NCBI GenBank assembly: GCA_044375955.1
Contig: JBILLS010000018.1
Span: 1-36,879, forward strand
Length of the DNA: 36,879 nucleotides
From: VGCC01 sp044375955
GTDB lineage: Bacteria > Actinomycetota > Actinomycetes > S36-B12
Direction of reading: 5' to 3'
Shown here: piece after piece, positions 14,981-22,776 of the stretch
Layout: every line of letters begins with the position of its first letter
Position numbering within the stretch: position 1 is the stretch's first letter
The notes under the pieces: generated by a model
What the model saw: the letters and a program-made list of their open reading frames with translations, nothing else
Told to the model about the DNA's origin: nothing
Databases searched by the model: none
Program-made: the position numbers and the translations under genes

Positions 14981-17900
14981 ATGTACAGGTCCGTGCCTGC
15001 GCAGGTCGACCTGCCGGCCATGGAACGCGACATTCTCGACATGTGGGACCGGGAGGGGACCTTCGCCGAGTCCGTCGCTCAGACGGCCGACCGCCCCCTC
15101 TGGACCTTCTACGAGGGGCCACCCACGGCCAACGGGACCCCGGGCACACATCACGTCGAGGCCCGCGCCTTCAAGGACATCTTCCCTCGCTACCGCACGA
15201 TGAAGGGCTACCACGTCCCGCGCAGGGCCGGCTGGGACTGCCACGGACTCCCCGTCGAGTTGGCCGTGGAACGCGAGCTGGGCTTCACCGGCAAGGGCGA
15301 CATCGAGGCCTACGGCGTGGAGGAATTCAACGCGCGATGCCGTGAGTCGGTCCTCCGCCACGTAGACGAGTTCGCGCAGATGACCCGACGCATGGGCTAC
15401 TGGGTCGACATGGATCGCGCCTACTGGACGATGGACCCCGCCTACATCGACAGCGTGTGGTGGTCGCTCGCGGAGATCTTCCGCGCGGGTCTCCTCGTGC
15501 AGGATCACCGAGTCGCCCCCTACTGCCCGCGGTGCGGAACCGGACTGTCGGACCACGAGCTCGCGCAGGGTTACGAGACCGTGATCGACCCCTCCGTCTA
15601 CGTGAAGTTCCCGGTCAGCGCACCGGAGTGGACGGATCGATTTCCGAATCTCTCGCTCCTGGTCTGGACGACGACACCGTGGACATTGGTGTCCAACACG
15701 GCCGTGGCCGCCAAACCGGACGCCACCTACGCCGTCGTGCGTTCGGGTGAGGAGTGCCTCCTCGTCGCGGAGGAGCTCGTGGGGTCCGCCGTGGGATCCG
15801 AGGCACAGATTCTGGCCACGATGCCCGGACGCGACCTGGAACGCATGGCGTACCGGCGCCCCTTCGACATGGTGGACATCCCCGATGCGCACTTCGTCGT
15901 ACTCGCCGACTACGTCACGACCGATGACGGCACCGGCTTGGTGCATCAGGCACCGGCCTTCGGTGCCGACGACCTCGCCACATGCCGTGCCTACGGATTG
16001 CCGGTGGTCAACCCGATCACACCGGACGGACACTTCACGCCGGATGTGGGGATGGTGGGTGGGGAGTTCTTCAAGAAGGCCGACGATCGCCTGGTCGACT
16101 CCCTGTCCGCGCGCGGACTCCTCTGGCGTCGTGAACCTTATGAACACAGCTATCCGCACTGCTGGCGGTGCCATACGCCGCTGATGTATTACGCACAGCC
16201 GTCGTGGTACATCAAGACGACACAGATCAAGGACGCCCTCCTCGAGCAGAACGCCCAGACGAACTGGTTCCCCGAGACGATCAAGAACGGGCGCTATGGG
16301 GATTGGTTGACCAACAACGTCGACTGGGCACTGTCCCGTAATCGCTACTGGGGAACACCCCTCCCCATCTGGCGATGCGAGCAGGGACACCTCACGGCTG
16401 TCGGTTCGCGAGCGGAGCTGGGCGAGTTGGCGGGGCGTGACCTCACCGAGCTCGACCCCCACCGTCCCTTCGTGGACGAGGTCACCATCCCGTGCCCCGA
16501 CTGCGGGGCGGAAGCGCGCCGCGTACCGGAGGTCATCGACTGCTGGTACGACTCCGGATCGATGCCTTTCGCGGCAGTCGGATACCCGCATCGACATGAG
16601 GTTGATTTCGAGGGCCAGTACCCGGCGGACTTCATCTGCGAGGCCATCGATCAAACGCGCGGCTGGTTCTACACGCTCATGGCGATCGGCACCCTCGTCT
16701 TCGGGCGCTCGTCGTATAAGAACGTGGTCTGCCTCGGCCACATCCTCGACGAGGACGGCCGGAAGATGAGTAAGCACCTCGGCAACGTCCTCGAACCGAT
16801 CGGACTCATGGACGAGCACGGTGCCGACGCAGTCCGCTGGTTCATGTTGGCCAATGGTTCGCCGTGGCAGGCCCGGCGTGTGGGTCATGCGGCGATCGCG
16901 GATGTGGTCCGCAAGACCCTGCTCACCTACTGGAACACGGTCTCCTTCCTGTCCCTCTACGCCCGTGCCGCGGGGTGGGACCCGTCGGGACCGACTCCCC
17001 CCGACTCCGAGCGCACGGTCATGGATCGCTGGGTCCTCGCCGAATCCGAGCGCGTGGGCCGCGAAGTCGACGAGGCACTGGAGAACTTCGACACCGCCCG
17101 CGGTGGCCGTGTGCTTGCCGCGTTCGTCGACGACCTCTCGAACTGGTACGTGCGGCGGAGTCGCCGGAGATTCTGGGACGGAGACCCGGCAGCCCTTGCA
17201 ACGCTGCATGAGGCATTGCGCACCGTGACCCTGTGCATGGCACCGTTCACCCCATTCATCACCGAGCGGGTATGGCAGGACCTCTTCCGTGATTCGGAAT
17301 CCGGTGCGTCCGCGTCGGTCCACCTCGCGGCGTGGCCCGCACGGAGGGACGATCGCCTCGATCCGGCGCTGTCCGCGCACATGCGCACGGTGCGCCGCAT
17401 CGTCGAGCTCGGTCGTGCGGCCCGCGCCGAGAGTGGCGTGAAGACCCGCCAGCCGCTCGCACGAGCATTGGTGTCGTCCGCCGAGTGGACGTCACTCCCC
17501 GACGAGCTCCGCACCGAGGTGGCATCCGAACTCAATGTCGTCAGCGTGGACTCACTCGACGATTCGGGTGATCTCGTCGATATCCACGTCAAAGCCAACT
17601 TCCGCTCCCTCGGTCAACGTTTCGCTGCCAACACCCCGACGATCGCCGCCGCGATCGCCGCGGCCGATCCCCACGACCTCGTCCGCGGGCTCCGGTCCTC
17701 GGGCGCCGTCACCGTTGCGGTTCCGGGGATGGGTGACGTGGAGGTCACGGGCGAGGACGTGGTCGTGACCGAAAGCCCGCGGGAGGGTTGGTCTGTCGCC
17801 TCCGACGCAGGCGAGAGCGTCGCCCTCGACCTGGCGATCTCCGACGATCTCCGTCGCGCCGGACTCGCCCGGGAGCTCGTTCGGGTCATCCAGGAAGGAC

Positions 17901-18106
17901 GCAAAGGTGCCGGCCTGGAGATCACCGACCGGATCCAGCTGTGGTGGTCCACCTCGGATGATGATCTGCGGTCAGCCTGGGAGCACCACGGGGATGAGAT
18001 CGCCGATGAGGTGCTGGCCGTATCCGTCACCCACGGCGCGCCACCCGAGGGAACGCATCACATCGACACCGATCTGCCCGTCCAGCTGTCACTGAGTCGG
18101 AGCTGA
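14981..18106 (+). CDS. ileS: Isoleucyl-tRNA synthetase with a GTHH form of the HIGH motif
   Basis: It charges tRNA(Ile). The 1041-residue class I synthetase has FYEGPPTANG followed by GTHH (residues 55-58) where HIGH is expected, the connective editing domain with its TTTPWTL block, and a WYDSGSMPF segment. GWFYTLM follows, then DGRKMSKHLGNVL with KMSKH (595-599) in place of KMSKS, and a long tRNA-binding C-terminal region. Length and motifs fit the longer IleRS type usual in actinobacteria. ATG 14981 is chosen because GGAGG precedes it; the open frame extends upstream into the dksA/traR-like gene but has no family similarity there. The last 18 bases overlap the convergent divIVA gene. Confidence 0.97.
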   Translation: MYRSVPAQVDLPAMERDILDMWDREGTFAESVAQTADRPLWTFYEGPPTANGTPGTHHVEARAFKDIFPRYRTMKGYHVPRRAGWDCHGLPVELAVERELGFTGKGDIEAYGVEEFNARCRESVLRHVDEFAQMTRRMGYWVDMDRAYWTMDPAYIDSVWWSLAEIFRAGLLVQDHRVAPYCPRCGTGLSDHELAQGYETVIDPSVYVKFPVSAPEWTDRFPNLSLLVWTTTPWTLVSNTAVAAKPDATYAVVRSGEECLLVAEELVGSAVGSEAQILATMPGRDLERMAYRRPFDMVDIPDAHFVVLADYVTTDDGTGLVHQAPAFGADDLATCRAYGLPVVNPITPDGHFTPDVGMVGGEFFKKADDRLVDSLSARGLLWRREPYEHSYPHCWRCHTPLMYYAQPSWYIKTTQIKDALLEQNAQTNWFPETIKNGRYGDWLTNNVDWALSRNRYWGTPLPIWRCEQGHLTAVGSRAELGELAGRDLTELDPHRPFVDEVTIPCPDCGAEARRVPEVIDCWYDSGSMPFAAVGYPHRHEVDFEGQYPADFICEAIDQTRGWFYTLMAIGTLVFGRSSYKNVVCLGHILDEDGRKMSKHLGNVLEPIGLMDEHGADAVRWFMLANGSPWQARRVGHAAIADVVRKTLLTYWNTVSFLSLYARAAGWDPSGPTPPDSERTVMDRWVLAESERVGREVDEALENFDTARGGRVLAAFVDDLSNWYVRRSRRRFWDGDPAALATLHEALRTVTLCMAPFTPFITERVWQDLFRDSESGASASVHLAAWPARRDDRLDPALSAHMRTVRRIVELGRAARAESGVKTRQPLARALVSSAEWTSLPDELRTEVASELNVVSVDSLDDSGDLVDIHVKANFRSLGQRFAANTPTIAAAIAAADPHDLVRGLRSSGAVTVAVPGMGDVEVTGEDVVVTESPREGWSVASDAGESVALDLAISDDLRRAGLARELVRVIQEGRKGAGLEITDRIQLWWSTSDDDLRSAWEHHGDEIADEVLAVSVTHGAPPEGTHHIDTDLPVQLSLSRS

Positions 18107-18439
18107 CGGTCCGTCCTCCAGCAACCTCAACTGTTCGCGCAGGATCGCGCGCAACTGCTCACGCATGAGTTCGACCTCGGCTCCCCGCGGGATCGGGATC
18201 GTGTCGTGGCCCCGAGCAGTCGACTCTGCTTCACGGGCGTCGAGTCGGATCTGTAACTGCTCGGCCTGAGCCTTCCAGACCCCGATTGCGTCCTCGGAGC
18301 GCTGCACCTGCTCCTGGAGTTGCGCGATCGTCGAGGCAACCTGGTCCAGGAAGTCGTCGACCTCCTTCATGCGGTAACCGGCCTTGAGTCGAGTTGTCCG
18401 GAACCGCACAGCGTGGACGTCGTCCGGCGTGAGACCCAT
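18089..18439 (-). CDS. divIVA: Short DivIVA-domain protein
   Basis: It has the DivIVA N-terminal membrane-curvature domain (MGLTPDDVHAVRF, then GYRMKEVDDFLDQV) and one coiled-coil stretch, with a second short helix near the C-terminus. At 116 residues it is less than half of mycobacterial Wag31 or streptomycete DivIVA and lacks their long C-terminal coiled coil. Position (downstream of sepF and yggT, beside ileS) is that of wag31. ATG 18439 has AAGGG eight bases upstream. It may act in division or polarity; whether it can drive tip growth is doubtful given its size. The 3' end overlaps ileS by 18 bases. Confidence 0.85.
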   Translation of the reverse strand: MGLTPDDVHAVRFRTTRLKAGYRMKEVDDFLDQVASTIAQLQEQVQRSEDAIGVWKAQAEQLQIRLDAREAESTARGHDTIPIPRGAEVELMREQLRAILREQLRLLEDGPSAPTQ

Positions 18440-18452
18440 GAACCGATCCCTT

Positions 18453-18737
18453 CTAGAGCATCAGGGCGACGTTGATGAGGAGCTGAACGCCGATGAGGAG
18501 GATGAGGAAGGCGAGATCGAAACTGACACTGCCCAGCCGCAGGGGCGGCACGAATCTACGGATCGCCTTGATCGGTGGATCGGTGATCGTGAAGATCCCC
18601 TCCGCGAGGACGAGGAGAGGTCCGCGGGGACGCCAGTTGCGCGCGAAGATCGTGATGAAATCGAAGATCAGGCGACCGATGAGCACGAGCCAGTAGAGCC
18701 ACAGGATCGTGGCAAGTATCTGACCTACAGTGTTCAT
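18453..18737 (-). CDS. YggT-family membrane protein
   Basis: The 94-residue protein has two hydrophobic helices (about 5-27 and 70-92) flanking the conserved segment around TITDPPIKAIRRFVPPLRLG, the mark of the YggT family. Its place between sepF and divIVA is conserved across actinobacteria and firmicutes and suggests a role at the division site or in membrane organisation, though none is proven. ATG 18737 has AAGGGA upstream. That SD touches the 3' arm of an inverted repeat shared with the end of sepF. Confidence 0.92.
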   Translation of the reverse strand: MNTVGQILATILWLYWLVLIGRLIFDFITIFARNWRPRGPLLVLAEGIFTITDPPIKAIRRFVPPLRLGSVSFDLAFLILLIGVQLLINVALML

Positions 18738-18748
18738 CGCCTATTCCC

Positions 18749-18779
18749 TTCAATCACTGCATTATCAGCTCTGATTGAA
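18749..18779 (-). promoter_or_regulatory. Eight-bp inverted repeat with GATAAT in its loop at the sepF/yggT junction
   Basis: Read on the minus strand, TTCAATCA (18779-18772) and TGATTGAA (18756-18749) are perfect inverted arms. The 15-base loop holds the sepF stop and GATAAT (18766-18761). The yggT SD (AAGGGA) starts in the 3' arm. It could be an RNA hairpin controlling yggT translation, or an operator around an internal -10 for yggT-divIVA. Confidence 0.4.
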
Positions 18780-19292
18780 GAAGCCGTCCTCCTGGACCTG
18801 CGCCCGAGCCTGGTCGCCGACATCGACATTCGCGGGCGAGAGCAGGAAGACCTTGTTGGTGATGCGCTCGATGGAACCGCGCAGCCCGAAGACGAGTCCT
18901 GCTGCGAAATCGATGATCCTCTTGGCATCGGCGTCGTCCATCTCGCCGAGGTTCATGATCACCGGCACTCCATCGCGGAAGTCCTCGCCGATGCGTCGGG
19001 CATCGTTGTAGGAGCGGGGGTGCACCGTCTCGATGCGGGAGAAGTCGAGTGGGGCCCGCCGCTCGGCAACCGGGGCCTCCTGGCCGCGCAGCGTGCGCAC
19101 AGCCCGCGGCTCGTGGATCGCGCGGACGGTTGTCGATTCGTAGCCCTCATCCACGTACTGGGAGGCGAACCCGCGACGCGCGGACCGCTGCCGAGGCTGT
19201 CGGGGTTCGGCCTCGTACTCGTCGTACTCGTCCTGGGGATCCGCCTCCACGAGGCCGAGGTAGACGGCCATCTTGCGCATCGCGCCTGCCAC
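18765..19292 (-). CDS. sepF: Cell division protein SepF
   Basis: It anchors and bundles FtsZ at the membrane; in actinobacteria, which lack FtsA, it is the main FtsZ membrane tether. The 175-residue protein starts VAGAMRKMAVYLGLV, the amphipathic membrane-binding helix, then a charged, Arg-rich linker, and the SepF core from about residue 90 (PRSYNDARRIGEDFRDGVPV, NLGEMDDADAKRIIDFAAGL). GTG 19292 is chosen because a full AGGAGG lies six bases upstream and it gives the family N-terminus; an upstream ATG in the same frame lies inside yggS. Confidence 0.95.
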   Translation of the reverse strand: MAGAMRKMAVYLGLVEADPQDEYDEYEAEPRQPRQRSARRGFASQYVDEGYESTTVRAIHEPRAVRTLRGQEAPVAERRAPLDFSRIETVHPRSYNDARRIGEDFRDGVPVIMNLGEMDDADAKRIIDFAAGLVFGLRGSIERITNKVFLLSPANVDVGDQARAQVQEDGFFNQS

Positions 19293-19326
19293 GGCGTCCC
19301 TCCTGTTCCACTGGTCCCATGTGACG

Positions 19327-20022
19327 CTACTGCAGCGTGGGACGTCTTCCCAGCACCGCGCTCCCCACGCGCACATGTGTCGCGCCGTGGGCGATGGCCA
19401 CCTCCAGGTCGTCACTCATGCCCGCCGAGAGCACCGTGGCCGAGGGGACCAGGTCCCGCACCTGGTCGGCGATCCGCGCCAGCCGGGCGAAGGCCTCCCG
19501 CGGCTCACCCGGGTAGGGCGCCACCCCCATGACCCCGCGTATCCGCAGGCCGGCCACATCCGCGACGTGGGTGCAGAGCGCCTGCACAGCGTCGGGTGCG
19601 CAGCCCCCACGTTCCGGGCGTACGGGTTGATCCAGGTTCACCTGCAGGAGTACGTCCCTCTCCACACCGATCGCCATCGCGCCCCGGCCCACGGCATCGG
19701 CGAGCACGGGCCGATCGATCGTCTCGATGACATCTGCCCACTGCACGACGCCGGCAGCTTTGTTGCGCTGGAGCTGACCGATCATGTGCCACGTCAAGCC
19801 CAGGTCCGCGCACTCGAGGTACTTCGATGCCGCCTCCTGGTGACGGTTCTCCCCCACGTGCCGCACTCCGAGTTCGGCGAGGATGCGGACATCGGATGCC
19901 GGGTACGTCTTCGTCACCACGACGAGGGTGACGTCATCGGCTCGTCCGGCTGACGTGCACGCGCGCGCGATCCGCTCACGAACAGACGAGAGCCCCCGCT
20001 CGATCTCCTCCCTGCGCGTCAC
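19327..20022 (-). CDS. YggS/PLPBP-type pyridoxal phosphate homeostasis protein
   Basis: It is a single-domain PLP-binding barrel related to the N-terminal domain of alanine racemase; it buffers PLP and affects amino acid homeostasis, with no known catalytic turnover. The 231-residue protein has the PLP lysine (residue 38) in VVVTKTYP, then VRHVGENR, HMIGQLQRNK and the phosphate-binding end LSAGMSDDLEVAI with THVRVGSAVLG. GTG 20022 overlaps the pgeF stop (GTGA). It is a usual companion of sepF. Confidence 0.94.
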   Translation of the reverse strand: MTRREEIERGLSSVRERIARACTSAGRADDVTLVVVTKTYPASDVRILAELGVRHVGENRHQEAASKYLECADLGLTWHMIGQLQRNKAAGVVQWADVIETIDRPVLADAVGRGAMAIGVERDVLLQVNLDQPVRPERGGCAPDAVQALCTHVADVAGLRIRGVMGVAPYPGEPREAFARLARIADQVRDLVPSATVLSAGMSDDLEVAIAHGATHVRVGSAVLGRRPTLQ

Positions 20023-20750
20023 GCCTCCATCCTCGCCGATCCACGCCACAGGATGAGGCCGTGTCGCCCCGTGGGGCTCTCCCGGCGATGTGAGAACAGG
20101 TCGGATGACTCGTAGGTGCACGTCCAATGATCGAGGATCCGAACTCCGTCACCGACCAGGGCCTGTGTGACACCGACGCGGAGATCGACATGAGTCTGGT
20201 CGGGAACGGCAGCGTCGCAGGCAGCACGCACGACCTCTGCACACTCCGGGCCGACCGGGAAGCAGTCGACGCAGATACCCGGGCCGAGGATCGCGGTGAT
20301 CGGCCCCGAGGTGCGCTCACGCACAGCGGCGAGCGCAGCCGTAACGACGCCCGCGACGAGACCGCGCCAGCCGCAGTGCACCACACCGACCACTCCGGGG
20401 GCTGCGATGCCGATCAGCACGCAGTCGGCACCGAGTGCGACAACGGGTAGATCCTCGACGTCGGTGAGGAGTACGTCCGCCTCCGGAACATCGACGCCCG
20501 AGGTGACCCAGGCGATCTCCGCTCCGTGCGCAGCACGCACGAACGCGACATCCGAGGCTCCCGAGAAATGACGGAGTCGATCCCGGTTCGCGCGCACCGC
20601 CGCAGGCTCATCACCGACGTGGTCGGCCAGGTTCAATTCCGCGAAGGGTCCGGAGCTCGCTCCCCCCAAACGACCGGTGACCGCCCAGTTCACTGGACGG
20701 TCACCAGGTGCCAGCGGAGGGATGGTCCCGCTGGCAAGGGGAAGAATCAC
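20019..20750 (-). CDS. pgeF: YfiH/PgeF-type multicopper oxidase-like protein
   Basis: Members of this family (peptidoglycan editing factor, also described as purine nucleoside phosphorylase/adenosine deaminase-like) have a metal site made of two His and one Cys. Here they are visible in AAHGAEI, LGADCV and VVHCGWRG. The 243-residue protein also has GPGICVDCF and a C-terminal SHRRESPTGRHG block. Start is taken as GTG 20750, nine bases after the ftsZ stop, but no SD is seen; GTG 20693 (VNWAVTG) is a real alternative. Its stop overlaps yggS. In E. coli PgeF keeps wrong amino acids out of the stem peptide, which would fit this cell-wall context. Confidence 0.9.
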   Translation of the reverse strand: MILPLASGTIPPLAPGDRPVNWAVTGRLGGASSGPFAELNLADHVGDEPAAVRANRDRLRHFSGASDVAFVRAAHGAEIAWVTSGVDVPEADVLLTDVEDLPVVALGADCVLIGIAAPGVVGVVHCGWRGLVAGVVTAALAAVRERTSGPITAILGPGICVDCFPVGPECAEVVRAACDAAVPDQTHVDLRVGVTQALVGDGVRILDHWTCTYESSDLFSHRRESPTGRHGLILWRGSARMEA

Positions 20751-20759
20751 GCGGAGGGG

Positions 20760-21860
20760 CTACTTCAGGAAGTCCGGCACATCGAGGTCGTCGTCGGTGC
20801 TGTCGAAGACGATCGTGCGCGGCTTGGTAATCGGCCCCGTGGTGGTTCCCACGACGGGGATCTCCCCGGTGCCCTCCACCGCGACCCGGCGCGCGGCCTT
20901 GCGCGCTGGGGGCTCACCGCCGTCGAAGCCGGCTGCGATCACCGTCACCCGCACCTCGTCACCGAGGGTGTCGTCGATCACGGCACCGAAGATGATGTTG
21001 GCATCAGGATGGGCGGCGTCGCTGACGAGGCGAGCGGCTTCGTTGATCTCGAAGAGCCCGAGGTCACTGCCACCGGATACCGAGAGCAGAACACCGTGGG
21101 CGCCGTCGATACCGGCCTCCAGCAGCGGGCTGGAGATGGCCTTCTCCGCAGCCTGGACCGCACGGTCCTCGCCACGGGCCGAGCCGATGCCCATGAGTGC
21201 TGAGCCAGCGCCGTGCATGACGCTCTTGACGTCGGCGAAGTCGAGGTTGATCAGGCCGGGGGTCGTGATCAGATCCGTGATCCCGGACACGCCCTGCAGG
21301 AGAACGTGGTCTGCCTGACGGAAGGCGTCGACGACGCTGATCTCGCGATCCGCAAGGGAGAGCAGGCGGTCATTGGGAATGACGATGAGAGTGTCGACCT
21401 CGGCACGCAGGTCCTCGACTCCGTTGTCGGCCTGGCTGGCGCGCCGGCGACCCTCGAAACCGAACGGGCGTGTGACAACGCCGATCGTCAGGGCGCCCAG
21501 CGAGCGCGCAACACGCGCGACGATCGGTGCGCCACCGGTCCCGGTGCCACCACCTTCGCCGGCGGTGACGAAGACCATGTCGGCGCCACGCAACACCTCT
21601 TCGATCTCGTCGAGGTGGTCCTCGGCGGCCTTGCGCCCCACCTCGGGGTTCGCGCCTGCACCCAAGCCACGGGTCAACTCGCGTCCGATGTCGAGCTTCA
21701 CGTCGGCATCGCTCATCAGGAGCGCCTGGGCGTCGGTGTTGATGGCGATGAACTCCACGCCCTTCAAACCGACCTCGATCATGCGGTTCACGGCGTTCAC
21801 GCCGCCACCGCCGATGCCGACGACCTTGATGACTGCCAAGTAGTTCTGGGGAGCGGCCAC
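20760..21860 (-). CDS. ftsZ: Cell division protein FtsZ
   Basis: It is the tubulin-like GTPase that forms the Z ring. The 366-residue protein has the nucleotide loops KVVGIGGGGVNAVN and INTDAQAL, the signature GGGTGTG (103-109), PFGFEGRRR, NLDFADVKSVM (T7 loop) and the C-terminal tail ending DDLDVPDFLK, which binds SepF and other partners. The linker between core and tail is short, roughly 35 residues. GTG 21860 gives the family N-terminus and has AAAGGA upstream. The same frame stays open for 110 codons upstream, but that part overlaps the leader and ftsQ and is not protein-like. It has its own promoter in the 211-base gap after ftsQ. Confidence 0.97.
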   Translation of the reverse strand: MAAPQNYLAVIKVVGIGGGGVNAVNRMIEVGLKGVEFIAINTDAQALLMSDADVKLDIGRELTRGLGAGANPEVGRKAAEDHLDEIEEVLRGADMVFVTAGEGGGTGTGGAPIVARVARSLGALTIGVVTRPFGFEGRRRASQADNGVEDLRAEVDTLIVIPNDRLLSLADREISVVDAFRQADHVLLQGVSGITDLITTPGLINLDFADVKSVMHGAGSALMGIGSARGEDRAVQAAEKAISSPLLEAGIDGAHGVLLSVSGGSDLGLFEINEAARLVSDAAHPDANIIFGAVIDDTLGDEVRVTVIAAGFDGGEPPARKAARRVAVEGTGEIPVVGTTTGPITKPRTIVFDSTDDDLDVPDFLK

Positions 21861-21924
21861 GGTGCGCTCGTCCTTTCGTCCGCGTCGGCGAGAGGGGACC
21901 CACCGACTCCTGTGGTACCGACCC

Positions 21925-21945
21925 TCAACCTCTACTCGAGGCTGA
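21925..21945 (-). promoter_or_regulatory. Stem-loop in the ftsZ leader
   Basis: On the minus strand TCAGCCTC (21945-21938), loop GAGTA, GAGGTTGA (21932-21925): an 8-bp stem with one G-U pair in RNA. It lies about 65 bases before the ftsZ start and downstream of the predicted promoter, so it would be transcribed. It may control ftsZ translation or mRNA stability, or be a protein-binding site. Confidence 0.45.
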
Positions 21946-21971
21946 GAAAAGCCTGGATCAGAACCGGCCGG

Positions 21972-22001
21972 AGGGTAGGGGGTCACCTGTCGGTAGCGCA
22001 A
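21972..22001 (-). promoter_or_regulatory. Predicted ftsZ promoter
   Basis: On the minus strand TTGCGC (22001-21996) and TACCCT (21977-21972) are separated by 18 bases, a fair sigma70-type -35/-10 pair. The predicted start near 21965 gives a leader of about 105 bases. FtsZ is commonly driven by its own extra promoters in actinobacteria. Confidence 0.45.
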
Positions 22002-22035
22002 GGCGGGGCAGGGTCGATTCGGGAAAATTCGCGAA

Positions 22036-22069
22036 GTTGCCCCATATTTCCCCGGCAAATGGGGACAAC
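22036..22069 (-). terminator. Ten-bp stem-loop just after ftsQ
   Basis: On the minus strand GTTGTCCCCAT (22069-22059) pairs with ATGGGGCAAC (22045-22036) with one bulged base, two bases past the ftsQ stop at 22072. The tail after it (TTCGCGAATTTT) is only moderately T-rich and includes an 8-bp palindrome, TTCGCGAA (22028-22035). It may be a partial terminator or mRNA-end structure that lowers read-through from ftsQ into ftsZ. Confidence 0.4.
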
Positions 22070-22071
22070 TC

Positions 22072-22776
22072 TCAAGGGGTACTCGATACTCCCGTTGGTT
22101 TCGGATCGCGCTTTTTCGGATTCTCGTCAAGGGTCGTCGGAAGTTGCGGCGCACTGACGTCGTAGACCCGGGCACGGCGCGGAAGCAACGCAAGGAGAAC
22201 CTGCGACTTGAACTCCGGTTCCTGGGCGCTCCCCCACCGCACGATCGATCCCGACTTCAGGTGCAGGCGCACGTCGTCACGGGTGCTCGCGGCGACGCGG
22301 GTCACGCGGCCCTTGATTTCGGGAGGCAAGGCCTGCAGCACCTCGATGCTCGCCACCAATGCAGGCCCGTCGGCTGTCACAACGACGAGGTCCTCCGGTA
22401 GGTCGCCCTGCGGCGTGAAGACGACTCCGTCCGTGTCGACTCCCTGCGCACCTCCGTTACTCATCTTGCGTGCCACCGGAACGCGTTCGGTCACGGCGAT
22501 GACGATCTCGCTAGGCCACCCACGTCGCACATCCGCGGTCTTCACCCAGGGGATCGCCGACACACGCTGCTGCGCCGAGACTGTGTCGACACGCGCGATC
22601 GGGACACCGATGTCGATCGCCGCGGAGGCGAGAACCTCCTGCTCCCGCCCCGCACCGATCACCCGCACACGCTCCACATCGAGCAGAGTCGAGAACCAGA
22701 CGGCAAATATCGCTCCACCGGCAAGGAGCAGGACCAGCGCGAGGGCGATCAGTGTGACGATGCGTTTACGGGTCAC
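22072..22776 (-). CDS. ftsQ: Cell division protein FtsQ
   Basis: It is a bitopic divisome protein linking FtsZ-side and septal-synthesis proteins. The 234-residue protein has a short cytoplasmic start (MTRKR), one transmembrane helix (about 6-29), and a POTRA domain (from about 33: LDVERVRVIGAGREQEV, then PWVKTADVRRGWPSEIVIAVTER), followed by the FtsQ beta domain. The tail is Lys/Pro-rich. GTG 22776 overlaps the murC stop (GTGA). No ddl lies between murC and ftsQ, unlike the E. coli cluster. Confidence 0.94.
   Translation of the reverse strand: MTRKRIVTLIALALVLLLAGGAIFAVWFSTLLDVERVRVIGAGREQEVLASAAIDIGVPIARVDTVSAQQRVSAIPWVKTADVRRGWPSEIVIAVTERVPVARKMSNGGAQGVDTDGVVFTPQGDLPEDLVVVTADGPALVASIEVLQALPPEIKGRVTRVAASTRDDVRLHLKSGSIVRWGSAQEPEFKSQVLLALLPRRARVYDVSAPQLPTTLDENPKKRDPKPTGVSSTP

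Noticed and set aside
14192..17380. A 1062-codon minus-strand open frame covering the dksA/traR-like gene and most of ileS in antisense
   Set aside because: Only the last 219 codons look like a protein family. The rest mirrors ileS codons in a GC-rich genome, a common artefact, and ileS has full synthetase motifs.
21861..22193. N-terminal extension of ftsZ by 111 codons
   Set aside because: It covers ftsQ coding sequence, stem-loops and the promoter; GTG 21860 gives the normal FtsZ start.
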